Below are positions 17,084 through 24,582 of a DNA stretch of 64,000 bases, piece by piece; positions within the stretch are counted from its first letter, which is position 1, and every line of letters starts with the position of its first letter. Below the pieces are notes generated by a model. It had not been told where the DNA came from. It did no database searches and saw only the letters and a program-made list of their open reading frames with translations. A program made the position numbers and the translations under genes. The stretch is from CAWINX01 sp963702055 (lineage in GTDB: Bacteria > Actinomycetota > Thermoleophilia > Solirubrobacterales > 70-9): NCBI GenBank assembly GCA_963702055.1, contig OY969702.1, positions 434,001 to 498,000 of the forward strand, read 5' to 3'.

Positions 17084-17112
17084 CTTCATCCCCTTCACCG
17101 TAGTGAAGATGT
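17080..17112. promoter_or_regulatory. 9-bp inverted repeat over the start of the HEPN-like gene
   Basis: ACATCTTCA (17080-17088) and TGAAGATGT (17104-17112) are perfect reverse complements, 15 bases apart. The left arm includes the preferred ATG of the minus-strand gene. Spacing of about two helical turns fits a dimeric repressor site. Confidence 0.5.
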
Positions 17113-17119
17113 GAGCCCT

Positions 17120-17232
17120 CGACCTACCTGCATCGAAGCGCGGCGCCGGGCGACAGTCAACCCCCTCCGGGGGTCGGGCGCGAAGCGCCCTTGACTGTCG
17201 CCCGGCGCCGCGCTATTTGTCGGGGTAGGTCG
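17120..17232. other. Branched stem-loop cluster (origin-like)
   Basis: A perfect 23-bp stem, arms 17138-17160 and 17191-17213, encloses two smaller hairpins: CCCC-TCC-GGGG (17162-17172) and GGGCGC-GAA-GCGCCC (17176-17190). Outside it a further 9-bp pair, CGACCTACC (17120-17128) and GGTAGGTCG (17224-17232), closes the structure. The single strand would fold into a multi-branched cloverleaf. Such structures mark double- or single-strand origins and oriT sites in plasmids. No gene lies in 17113-17336. Confidence 0.75.
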
Positions 17233-17336
17233 GCGGGTCGGCTGGGGGGCCTTTTGTAGAAGCCGACCAGCGGTCGCGGCAGGTCATGTCGAGGTACATC
17301 AGCGAGTCAAAGTGGTGCAGCCTCGCGAGAGAATGT

Positions 17337-17909
17337 TCAGCTCGCGTGTCCGCAGACCTTTAGGCCGTAGCCTTGAGCGATGCCTTCTGCCTTGTTGACT
17401 GAGGTGCTGAGTTGTTCGGCGAGAACTTGAATTTCGCTTGTGCTACCCGAGTACGCGTCAAGAGCATCAGCAAGCTGTGCTGCGATGCGAATTTCCCCCT
17501 CGACCGTGCTGAGCCAGTTGTTCACGATGCTTGCATCTGCGGGCGGCGGTCGAAGCGCGCGAAGTTTGGCGTCCTCTTTCTCGGCCAGCGATACGGATTG
17601 ACGAAACAAATCAGCGGCTTCGAGAATCCTTGGTCCTGATAACCCGCTCCGTCGAAGCTCGTTGAGCTTGTCCTGAATTCGTTTGAGCCGAGGGTTGTTC
17701 AGCCTGCAGATGGCGTCAGCCTGCGCAATGAACTTGGGCTTCGAGAGCGCGCCCGCAGCAGACGGCCGCGTGACCGTCGCGGTCGTGGTCGAATTGCCAG
17801 CTCCGCCGCAGCCAATGCTCTGCGTTCCAGCGATTGATAAAAGGGCTATCACTCCAACGGCTCGCCGCATCGCACGAAAGCTACTCTTGAACCTCGGTGA
17901 GATCAACAT
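17337..17909 (-). CDS. Putative lipoprotein of unknown function
   Basis: Protein of up to 190 residues. The N-terminus has basic residues, then VGVIALLSIAGTQSIGCGG, a signal sequence with a lipobox-like SIGC, so it is probably lipid-anchored outside the membrane. A Ser/Thr/Ala-rich linker follows. The mature part is helical (KFIAQADAICRLNNPRLKRI, then EKEDAKLRALRPPP) and has two Cys that may pair. ATG 17870 is an alternative start. It lies between the two structured DNA regions of the element. Function unknown; surface exclusion or a similar role is only a guess. Confidence 0.7.
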   Translation of the reverse strand: MLISPRFKSSFRAMRRAVGVIALLSIAGTQSIGCGGAGNSTTTATVTRPSAAGALSKPKFIAQADAICRLNNPRLKRIQDKLNELRRSGLSGPRILEAADLFRQSVSLAEKEDAKLRALRPPPADASIVNNWLSTVEGEIRIAAQLADALDAYSGSTSEIQVLAEQLSTSVNKAEGIAQGYGLKVCGHAS

Positions 17910-18047
17910 CTAGCCCTCGGCTCGGGGCGGCTCCCACCGACAGCGGCCGCGTAGTTGCTGGGCGGGTGCGAGTAGATCGGGTCGGCAACAACACCTTGAA
18001 TCAGCCGGTGCCGGGCGGACGCCACCGTAGACGCAACCGTAGATCGG

Positions 18048-18202
18048 CAATCCACCCCCATTCCCCTTGTCAGAGCGGTTGGGAGCGCATCCCGGCAGCC
18101 GACCACGCCCACACACCATGAGAGAAGAATCGGGTGGTGTGCGGTCGTGGTCGGCTGCCGGGATGCTGGTAGGGCAGTGGCAAGGGGCACGGGGGCGGAT
18201 TG
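18048..18202. other. 155-bp interrupted palindrome (origin-like)
   Basis: Two nested blocks form one large hairpin. The inner arms, 18087-18117 and 18136-18166, match at 29 of 31 positions around an 18-base loop. The outer arms, 18048-18072 and 18178-18202, match at 21 of 25. Between them the two sides differ in length by three bases. It lies 134 bases before the replication-relaxation gene. Candidate oriT or replication origin. Small frames running through it are by-products of the palindrome. Confidence 0.75.
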
Positions 18203-18257
18203 CGGTGGAGCGGTGCAGAGGACCGGGGACGGGGGACGGATAGAGATGCGGTGACGA

Positions 18258-18320
18258 CGGGGACAGAGGAGCCGGAAAGAAAAAGAAGAGAGAGGGGGAG
18301 GGACGAAAAAGGAAGAGGTC
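18258..18320 (+). other. Polypurine tract before the replication-relaxation gene
   Basis: About 60 bases almost wholly of A and G, including runs such as GGAAAGAAAAAGAAGAGAGA, just downstream of the palindrome and before the ATG at 18336. It contrasts with the GC-rich surroundings and could be an unwinding or triplex-forming element. It may also supply the ribosome binding site region. Confidence 0.55.
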
Positions 18321-18335
18321 TCGTCTTAGAGGTGC

Positions 18336-19046
18336 ATGGAGACGTTGATCGAGAACAGAGCGGTGGAGTCGCAGAGCGTCGGTGCCGGGCGAAATCGCGA
18401 CTGGGAGCTGGTGCGCTACGTCGGTCGGAACGGCGTAGTCGCGATGAGGCACGTGATGGCGGCGCTCGGAGTCGGTCGCACCGCGGCCTACCGACGAGTC
18501 GCGACCTGTGTCGAAGCGGGACTGCTGGAGCGCCTCGACCTGGTGCGCTCCGAGCCGGGCGTGCTGCGCGCGACCCGCGACGGCCTGCGCTACGCCGGCC
18601 TCGGCCTACCCGTCGCCGCCGTCTCCCCCGGAGCGGTCGACCATCTGCTGCGCTGCGCGACCACTGCGCAACTGGTCGGCGACCACTACGGCCACGACCG
18701 CGTCCTCACCGAACGCGAGCTGGTCCTGGCCGAGAAGATCGAGGGACACCCGATCGCCAGCGCCGAGGTCGGAGAAAGCCACTACGGGCCGCCGCGCCTG
18801 CATCGACCCGACATCGCCGTTCTCGCCGAGAGCGGAACGATCGCGATCGAGGTCGAGCTGACCCCGAAGTCCCCACGTCGCCTGCAAGGCCTGATCCGGG
18901 CCTGGCGCCGAACGATTGCTCGACGCGTCATCGCCGAGGTCCACTACCACTGCGCGCCGGGCCAGACCCGCCGGGCGGTCGAGCGCGCGGCCGCCGAGGT
19001 CAAGGCCAGGGAGTGGATCGCTATCACCGAGGTGGTGCCGCGGTGA
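18336..19046 (+). CDS. Replication-relaxation family protein (winged helix plus nuclease-like domain)
   Basis: Protein of 236 residues like the actinobacterial replication-relaxation family found on plasmids and integrative elements. A winged-helix region (about 22-88) has AALGVGRTAAYRRVATCVEAGLLERLD. The C-terminal half carries HRPDIAVL followed by IAIEVELTPKS (Asp159, Glu172, Glu174, Lys178), a PD-(D/E)XK-like pattern. It probably binds the nearby origin-like DNA and starts replication or transfer; that role is inferred. Its stop overlaps the start of the next gene as GTGA. It heads a tightly coupled cassette ending in xis and int. Confidence 0.75.
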   Translation: METLIENRAVESQSVGAGRNRDWELVRYVGRNGVVAMRHVMAALGVGRTAAYRRVATCVEAGLLERLDLVRSEPGVLRATRDGLRYAGLGLPVAAVSPGAVDHLLRCATTAQLVGDHYGHDRVLTERELVLAEKIEGHPIASAEVGESHYGPPRLHRPDIAVLAESGTIAIEVELTPKSPRRLQGLIRAWRRTIARRVIAEVHYHCAPGQTRRAVERAAAEVKAREWIAITEVVPR

Positions 19047-19375
19047 TAGCGCGCAAGGCAAGCGCTTCTCAGCGCGAGGCGATCACGGCCCTACGGCGCG
19101 GTGCCGGTCGCGGCCTAGCGGCGGTCCTTCACGCCCGCTACCCGGACCTCTCCTTCGAGATCAGCACCAAGCACGAGATCGCTCCGCCTCAGCTTGAAGC
19201 TCCCCGTAGGACCGCTCTCCTTCGAGCCGATTCGTCGCCTGCTCAGACCTCCCCGCAGGACCAACCCCGACCTCCGACACACTATGCATCCTCCGGATTC
19301 GTGCCTGGGGAGCATCCTGTGAGGCAGATCGATAACGAGATGGACATTCAGGTTGAGGGTTTCAACGATGGCTAG
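19043..19375 (+). CDS. Small basic hypothetical protein coupled to the replication gene
   Basis: Product of 110 residues. The GTG start overlaps the stop of the upstream gene by four bases and the stop overlaps the next start by eight, which supports it as a real gene. The N-terminal half is basic and helical (SQREAITALRRGAGRG, then LAAVLHARYPDLSFEIS). The rest is Pro/Ser-rich and acidic at the end (DNEMDIQVEGFNDG). The same reading frame is open far upstream, but that part is a shadow of the replication-relaxation gene. Function unknown; an accessory replication protein is possible. Confidence 0.6.
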   Translation: MIARKASASQREAITALRRGAGRGLAAVLHARYPDLSFEISTKHEIAPPQLEAPRRTALLRADSSPAQTSPQDQPRPPTHYASSGFVPGEHPVRQIDNEMDIQVEGFNDG

Positions 19376-19640
19376 AAAGCTCGCGACGTCCATCCCGCGC
19401 ATCGCGCTAACTCCCGCCGAGGCAGCGGCCGCGATCGGCGTCGGCCCCGACTTCTTCGACTCCAACGTCGCGCCGGAGCTCAGCTTGATCCGCCGCGGCC
19501 GCAAGCGCCTGGTCCCCGTGAGCGAACTCGAACGGTGGGTAGCCCAGACCGCTGCGGCGCCAGCCGTCGACGAAGTTCGGGACGCGGCGCGAAGGCCGGT
19601 CGCCCTGTCCGTGACCAGGACTACCTTGAAGCGACGCTGA
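19368..19640 (+). CDS. Excisionase-like helix-turn-helix protein
   Basis: Protein of 90 residues with a MerR/excisionase-type winged helix: IALTPAEAAAAIGVGPDFFD, then RRGRKRLVPVSELERWV, the strand-wing-helix pattern of Xis and AlpA-like proteins. Its place directly before the integrase fits a recombination directionality factor that bends DNA at the att arms. I chose ATG 19368 over TTG 19353; it overlaps the preceding stop by eight bases. Confidence 0.8.
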   Translation: MARKLATSIPRIALTPAEAAAAIGVGPDFFDSNVAPELSLIRRGRKRLVPVSELERWVAQTAAAPAVDEVRDAARRPVALSVTRTTLKRR

Positions 19641-19654
19641 CTTAAGGAGGGGCC

Positions 19655-20839
19655 ATGGCCGAGGGAATCGAAAAGCGACACGCCAAGAACTGTGCAAGCA
19701 GGGCCGGCCGGAGATGTCGTTGCGATGCCGGCTACCGGGCGTCGGTGTACTCGCCACGGGACGGCAAGAAGATCCGTAGGACCTTTGCGACCGAAGCGGA
19801 AGCTCGGTCTTGGCAGGCGGATGCGAAACGGGCGCTCGATCACGGGGTGTTGCGAGCCCCAACGCGGAGGACCCTCGATGAGGCCGCGGCGAGCTGGCTG
19901 GCAGGTGCCGAGCGCGGAGACATTCGCAACCGCTCCGGTCAGCCCTACAAGCCGGCGACGCTGCGCGGTTACCGGCAGGCGCTCTGCGATTACGTCCTTC
20001 CCGTCCTGGGCGGGCGCAAGCTGAACACGGTGACGACCTCCGACCTGCAGGATCTGGTCGACCGTTGGCAGGCCGAAGGTCAGGCGGCCTCGACGATCCG
20101 CAACTCGATCAAGCCAGTCCAGGCGATCTATCGCCGGGCACGTTCACGCGAAGGCCTGCCGGTCAATCCAACCCACGACCTCGAACTGCCAGCGCCGCGA
20201 CCGAAGGAAGTTGAGATCGTTGCCCCGGAGATCGCAGCGAAAATGCTTGCCACGCTGCCCGCGGATGATCGGGCGATCTGGGCGACTGCCCTCTACGCGG
20301 GTCTTCGTTACGGCGAGCTGCGAGCCCTTCGCTGGGGCGCAGTCGACCTTGCCGACGGCGCGATTCGCGTCCGTGAGTCCTGGGACGCGAAGGAGGGTTC
20401 CATCGCGCCGAAGACGCGCACCTCCCAGCGGACGACTCCAATACCGGCCGTGTTGCGCGACTACCTGATCGATTGGAAGCTGTCGAGGGCGGAGCCGGAT
20501 GCTGATGCACTTGTCTTCGGGGCTCGCGGCAAGCCCTTCCAGGCTGCCGTCATCTATCGCAGGGCCGATCGGGCGTGGGAGGCGGAGAGACTTGGTCGCC
20601 TACGTCTCCACCAAGCCCGCCACACGTACGCGTCATTCATGATCGCCGCCGGGGTCAATGCTAAAGCGCTCTCGGCCTTCATGGGCCACTCGTCGATCAA
20701 GGTGACTTTTGACTTATACGGGCACCTGATGCCTGGGACCGAGGCTGAGGCCGCGGCGCTGCTCGATGCCTATCTCGGGGCTCAGGTTGAAACTGGTAGA
20801 GGGATCGCCCGCGGCGTGAGCGCCATGGGGGCTGTCTAG
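19655..20839 (+). CDS. Tyrosine integrase of the tRNA-Cys element
   Basis: Site-specific recombinase of 394 residues. An N-terminal Cys/basic patch (NCASRAGRRCRCDAG) and AP2-like arm-binding region (about 10-65) is followed by a SAM-like core-binding domain (about 72-165) and the catalytic domain. Catalytic residues are complete: Arg218 (AGLRYGELRAL), Lys253, His319-x-x-Arg322 (RLHQARHTYASF), His345 (MGHSS) and Tyr355 (DLYGHL). A strong AAGGAGG ribosome binding site precedes the ATG. It should catalyse recombination between the 45-bp repeats at 15639 and 24583. It is unrelated in context to the Xer recombinase at 9715. Confidence 0.93.
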   Translation: MAEGIEKRHAKNCASRAGRRCRCDAGYRASVYSPRDGKKIRRTFATEAEARSWQADAKRALDHGVLRAPTRRTLDEAAASWLAGAERGDIRNRSGQPYKPATLRGYRQALCDYVLPVLGGRKLNTVTTSDLQDLVDRWQAEGQAASTIRNSIKPVQAIYRRARSREGLPVNPTHDLELPAPRPKEVEIVAPEIAAKMLATLPADDRAIWATALYAGLRYGELRALRWGAVDLADGAIRVRESWDAKEGSIAPKTRTSQRTTPIPAVLRDYLIDWKLSRAEPDADALVFGARGKPFQAAVIYRRADRAWEAERLGRLRLHQARHTYASFMIAAGVNAKALSAFMGHSSIKVTFDLYGHLMPGTEAEAAALLDAYLGAQVETGRGIARGVSAMGAV

Positions 20840-20924
20840 GGCGGATTCGCGCCCGTAGTGCCTTGCCGGCACGTCATTTGGTGGTTAGATCGAGATAGGT
20901 CAGACGACAGCAGGCTCGGATCAA

Positions 20925-21518
20925 ATGAGTGATTCACACAGGTCGGACACACACGCCGCTGGACAAGGCCCCGGCAACCCCGGACGCCGCGACTACGTGG
21001 TCGCGCGTGTATCGCAAGCGCGATTACTGCTTAGCTCGTACGCTGCGCTGAACCTGATCCTATTTGCTCGGGTTCACCCCTCGGGACCGAAATTCGCTTG
21101 CCTCGTCCTTGGCGTCTTCGGGATCTTCGACGGGTTGCGGATGGCTCGCAGTGCGGAAGACGCTGACATTCAACCGGTCACCTTCAGCAACGTCAGAGAC
21201 GCTGGCGCGGAGGTTGCGGCCTACGTTGCGACCTATCTCTTGCCGTTGATTGCGGCGCCGAACCCCAGCTGCGGAGACCTTGTGGCGTATGGGATTTACG
21301 GAGTCGTCATCGTCTTGATAAGCGTCAACTCCAGCTTGCTTCAGGTCAACCCGACCCTGTATGTTTTTAGACGGAGGCTTGTAACGGTTACCCGGCAGGA
21401 CGGGAGGCAGCAATACCTCATTTGCCGAACGCCGCCACAGCCTGGTATTCCCGCTTACGTAGCTCGTCAACGGGGCATGCTGTACGAGGTCAATAGCGAT
21501 GCCATCAAGTCCAACTAA
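20925..21518 (+). CDS. kwaA: KwaA-like membrane protein of a Kiwa-type defence system
   Basis: Membrane protein of 197 residues with four predicted helices (about 33-50, 56-74, 95-112, 117-138) and a cytoplasmic-like C-terminal domain. The segment AAYVATYLLPLIAAP, then VNSSLLQVNPTLYVF, follows the ATYIIP...NP layout I associate with KwaA. KwaA is the membrane sensor of the two-gene Kiwa anti-phage system. The next gene overlaps it by 20 bases and resembles KwaB, which is the stronger support. Base composition is visibly more A+T-rich than in host genes. The assignment rests on remembered family features and context, not on a search. Confidence 0.65.
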   Translation: MSDSHRSDTHAAGQGPGNPGRRDYVVARVSQARLLLSSYAALNLILFARVHPSGPKFACLVLGVFGIFDGLRMARSAEDADIQPVTFSNVRDAGAEVAAYVATYLLPLIAAPNPSCGDLVAYGIYGVVIVLISVNSSLLQVNPTLYVFRRRLVTVTRQDGRQQYLICRTPPQPGIPAYVARQRGMLYEVNSDAIKSN

Positions 21519-22509
21519 ATGGGGCGATGTCAAACTCGGTAAAGGCGTCCGGCTTCTTCTGGGCTGGCGCGACGACGAGGGAGATCTTGACGCGACCCCC
21601 GTCCAACTCTCAAGCGATGCTGCAGAGGAATTCAGAAGGACGTGCATCGCTTTCCTGAAAGGCATTGGGAGCTATGAGCGGCGCCAATACGACGGGGAGG
21701 CGGCACTTGACGATGAAGAGTATTTCGCCGTCCCCCTTGCTCACGAAGAAGAGGAGGATGAGGCGGATGGGGAGGACACCAATGACGGCGATGCACAGGG
21801 TGGGTTGCTGTTCCCGGAAGAGACCGTCGCCGCTTCAACGCTGGTCACCCTCGTACGGGAGGCCTTCGAGAGAGACGACGCATTAACGCGAGACGAACTC
21901 AACGGGACCTGGCTGTTCTTCGTAGTAGTAACCGAGCAGAGTGGCGCGTCTCAGCCTGTCGGATTCGTTCGGCAATTCAACCCCAACCGAGGTTATTCAC
22001 CCGGGAAATTCCTAACGACGTATGCGGATAAGCTCAAACCGGTCACTGACCCTGTCCTCAATTTCGACTTTTCGTTTGACGTGGTTATCGGGTCCGGGGA
22101 GTTGGCAGTTTTTCGGACGACGGGCTTTGAGAGGGTCTTTTCGGACCTCAACGTCGCCGCTACGAAGGTCCCAGAGCACACTGACCAGATCGCTGATGCG
22201 GTTGGCGTGGGGATTTCTCAGGAGTCCATCCTGTATTTGAAGGCAGCTTGTGGAGTTCGCCCTCGCTATGCAAAGCGGCTACGGAAGATCGCGCAATCGA
22301 AACATCTTCCAAAAATCTCCTCAGAGGCATTCAAAAAAGCCCTAAAACGACACGGGCTTCCGGAAGACCGTTTTGGCTCGGGTAAAGATCTAAAAATTTC
22401 TGATCCAGCCGACATTGGACCCTTTCTCGATCTTCTGGAGCAGCGGTACTACGAGACGGATTTCACGGACGAGCACAAACGTGCTGACCGATCTTCAGCC
22501 CGGCCATGA
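21499..22509 (+). CDS. kwaB: KwaB-like protein (DUF4868) of a Kiwa-type defence system
   Basis: Protein of 336 residues. The layout matches DUF4868/KwaB: a beta-rich first half with WLFFVVVTEQSGASQPVGF and a FVRQF-type strand, then FDVVIGSGELAVFRTTGFER, VGISQESILYLKAACGV, a basic helical stretch (YAKRLRKIAQSKHLPKIS), and the end LLEQRYYETDFTDE, where KwaB proteins have a similar short Leu-Leu...Tyr...Leu-Thr motif. KwaB is the cytoplasmic DNA-associated effector. An acidic stretch (82-97) appears to be an insertion. It overlaps kwaA by 20 bases, so the pair is coupled. The A+T-rich composition points to recent acquisition. Confidence 0.72.
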   Translation: MPSSPTKWGDVKLGKGVRLLLGWRDDEGDLDATPVQLSSDAAEEFRRTCIAFLKGIGSYERRQYDGEAALDDEEYFAVPLAHEEEEDEADGEDTNDGDAQGGLLFPEETVAASTLVTLVREAFERDDALTRDELNGTWLFFVVVTEQSGASQPVGFVRQFNPNRGYSPGKFLTTYADKLKPVTDPVLNFDFSFDVVIGSGELAVFRTTGFERVFSDLNVAATKVPEHTDQIADAVGVGISQESILYLKAACGVRPRYAKRLRKIAQSKHLPKISSEAFKKALKRHGLPEDRFGSGKDLKISDPADIGPFLDLLEQRYYETDFTDEHKRADRSSARP

Positions 22510-22686
22510 ACGAGGCTGTTCCCGAAGCGGCAGATGGGTCTGAAACCCGCAAAGGTGATGGGTCCTGCGTTTTCTTCGGCGTAGCTTCGGTTGCTAGAAG
22601 TCAAGGCCAATACGCTCCGGTCACCGTCAGACAGGGGCAGGTGGACCTCTCAAGGCCAGGATCGATAATGGGCAGGAGGCAGTGCA

Positions 22687-24453
22687 TTGACAGGGCACGG
22701 GTCGGAACAGTCGAGTTCTCTGATTGAGCCGAGATATCAGCATCCGAAGGTTCTCGGGATCGACCTGTCCGACGAGGATGCCGAGGCGATTCGTGCCGGC
22801 GGCTTCAATCTGGTCGTCGGCTCCTTTGGCACTCCGATCAAGGTGACGAGGTCAGAGAACTACGTCCCGGTGAACATCAATGGGCACCTTCCCAGCGCTA
22901 CCGAGCAGGAGATCGTTGTTGCCGACCTCGCCGGGCCAGAGGCCAGCGGAGATCTGGAGCTAGGAGACGAGCCGATCGGCAAGGGAATGTGGCAGCAGAT
23001 GGACACGGGGATGATCGACCCTCGTCCCTACTTCATGTACGTAGCGCGCAAGCACTTCGACCGAATCTACGCCCACGGCGGCATCTTTATCCTCTTCGCC
23101 GACGCTAGGAGGGTGCCCGACTATCGCTGGGCAGAGGCCCGCGAAATTAGCTACAGCGAAAACGTGGGTGCCGACAACTGGAGCCTTCTCACGGCTCTTT
23201 CCGATCTCCGCGTCGAGCCCGATTTCGGCAGCGAAATAGTCCCGGTTAACAGCACCGCCTCCGCCTTCACCCCGATCGCCAAGGCCCTTGAGGAAGGCCG
23301 TTTCAATTGCGTGATCACCCCCTACGAATCGGTCAAAGAACGCTGGGCCACGCTGGCTCGCAGCAAGTACGGCGATTCCGTCGCGGGGATTCTCGGACCC
23401 CCGAAAGACTCAGGGCTGGGGTTGGTCATCGTCCTCCCGCGCGTCGAGCGCAAAGGCGAGCTGGTGAAAGATCTGCTCGAGAATCTTCTGCCCCACATGG
23501 CCCCGCAGCTCTTTCCTGAAGACGAGCGGCAGTCCTGGGCCGACGACGATCTTTACGCACCGTCGGACGTCGCTGAGCTGCGCGTCGAGATCGCGACCGT
23601 TCGAGATGAGGCCAACGCCAAAGTCGCTCAGCTAGAGAGTCAAATCGAGATCCAGCGAGCCAAGAGCGCCAATCTGCGCGCCCTTCTCACCGCCACGAGC
23701 GATGAACTCGTCGCTGCGGTCAAAGCAGCGTTTGAGTCGTTGGGCTTCGCCGACGTTCGCGATGTCGACGTCACCGACGGAGTGCAGGAGGGGCGCCTGA
23801 GAGAGGACCTACAGATACATGCTGACCCGCCGATCATTCTCTGCGAGGTCAAGGGCATCAATGGTCTGCCCCGTGACGAGGACGCGCTAGAAGTCGTCAA
23901 GTACATCCTTCCGCGTGTCAGGGAGTGGGACCGTCCCGATGTCCGCGGGCTCACGGTGGTCAACCACCAGCGCGGACTGCCACCCCTCGCTCGGGACGCC
24001 AACGTCTTCCAGGGCGACCAAATTGAGAATGCCGAAGGACAGGGCGTCGGTCTACTCACGACCTTCGACCTATACCGCCTCGCGCGCGGCTTTGCGCGAA
24101 ACAGCTGGCACCATGAGGATGTTGCCGGCCTCTTTACGGCAACTGCCGGCCGCGTTGAAGCGCTGCCCGTTCACTACGCCCGAATCGGCGAGGTCGTTAA
24201 CTATTTCGAGGAGCCCGAAGCGGTGATCGTCGAGCTCACCGAGGGAAAGGCGATCCGCGTCGGCGAGCGTGTCGGCTTGGTTGGTTCGCTCGACTTCGTT
24301 GAGGGGCCGGTCACCAGCATCCATGTCGACGGTGAATCGGTCGACGCCAGTCCCGACTCTGGCCGAATCGGCCTGAAGGCCGGTGTGGCGAAGGCGCAGG
24401 CCCGCCAGGGTACTCCGGTTTACTTAGTCAAACCGGCAAGCCCGTCGCCCTGA
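22687..24453 (+). CDS. Large protein with coiled coil, PD-(D/E)XK-like nuclease motif and C-terminal beta-barrel-like domain
   Basis: Protein of 588 residues in the defence cargo. The region 1-290 is alpha/beta and unassigned. A coiled coil spans about 294-328. Residues 340-410 look like a restriction-endonuclease-like fold: AFESLGFADVRDV, then Asp374 in REDLQI and Glu387-Val-Lys389 in LCEVKG. The last 90 residues (about 495-585) form a small beta-barrel with RIGEVVNYFEEPEAVIVEL and VTSIHVDGESVD, resembling EF-Tu domain II-like modules. The TTG start is supported by AGGAGG seven bases upstream. It ends 130 bases before attR. It could be a further anti-phage effector; I recognise no named system. 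Confidence 0.7.
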   Translation: MTGHGSEQSSSLIEPRYQHPKVLGIDLSDEDAEAIRAGGFNLVVGSFGTPIKVTRSENYVPVNINGHLPSATEQEIVVADLAGPEASGDLELGDEPIGKGMWQQMDTGMIDPRPYFMYVARKHFDRIYAHGGIFILFADARRVPDYRWAEAREISYSENVGADNWSLLTALSDLRVEPDFGSEIVPVNSTASAFTPIAKALEEGRFNCVITPYESVKERWATLARSKYGDSVAGILGPPKDSGLGLVIVLPRVERKGELVKDLLENLLPHMAPQLFPEDERQSWADDDLYAPSDVAELRVEIATVRDEANAKVAQLESQIEIQRAKSANLRALLTATSDELVAAVKAAFESLGFADVRDVDVTDGVQEGRLREDLQIHADPPIILCEVKGINGLPRDEDALEVVKYILPRVREWDRPDVRGLTVVNHQRGLPPLARDANVFQGDQIENAEGQGVGLLTTFDLYRLARGFARNSWHHEDVAGLFTATAGRVEALPVHYARIGEVVNYFEEPEAVIVELTEGKAIRVGERVGLVGSLDFVEGPVTSIHVDGESVDASPDSGRIGLKAGVAKAQARQGTPVYLVKPASPSP

Positions 24454-24507
24454 CAACCTGACGGGTTCGTGGGAGGGCTACGCTGAGTTCGTTAGTGGCA
24501 CCGCCGC

Positions 24508-24534
24508 GGCATGACTGGCCCATTGACTGGCCCA
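24508..24534 (+). repeat. Right TGGCCCAT direct repeats
   Basis: GGCATGACTGGCCCAT (24508-24523) plus a second ACTGGCCCAT (24525-24534). They match the pair at 15784-15810 in the same orientation. Confidence 0.75.
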
Positions 24535-24544
24535 TGAGGCGCAA

Positions 24545-24563
24545 AAACCGCTCTAACAAGCCA
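24545..24563 (-). repeat. Right terminal 19-bp inverted repeat of the element
   Basis: Exact reverse complement of 15704-15722, located 19 bases inside the right core repeat. Confidence 0.85.
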
Positions 24564-24582
24564 ACTCAGTACCCTTCCCACA

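Noticed and set aside
17910..18452. Open frames on both strands across the 155-bp palindrome
   Set aside because: Products are low-complexity and follow from the palindrome and polypurine tract.
18200..19042. Long upstream part of the frame that ends at 19375
   Set aside because: Arg-rich shadow of the replication-relaxation gene; only the part from GTG 19043 looks like a gene.
22506..22727. 73-codon frame starting as ATGA on the kwaB stop
   Set aside because: The overlap looks attractive, but composition is atypical, there is no motif, and it runs 41 bases into the well-supported 22687 gene. Could be a remnant.
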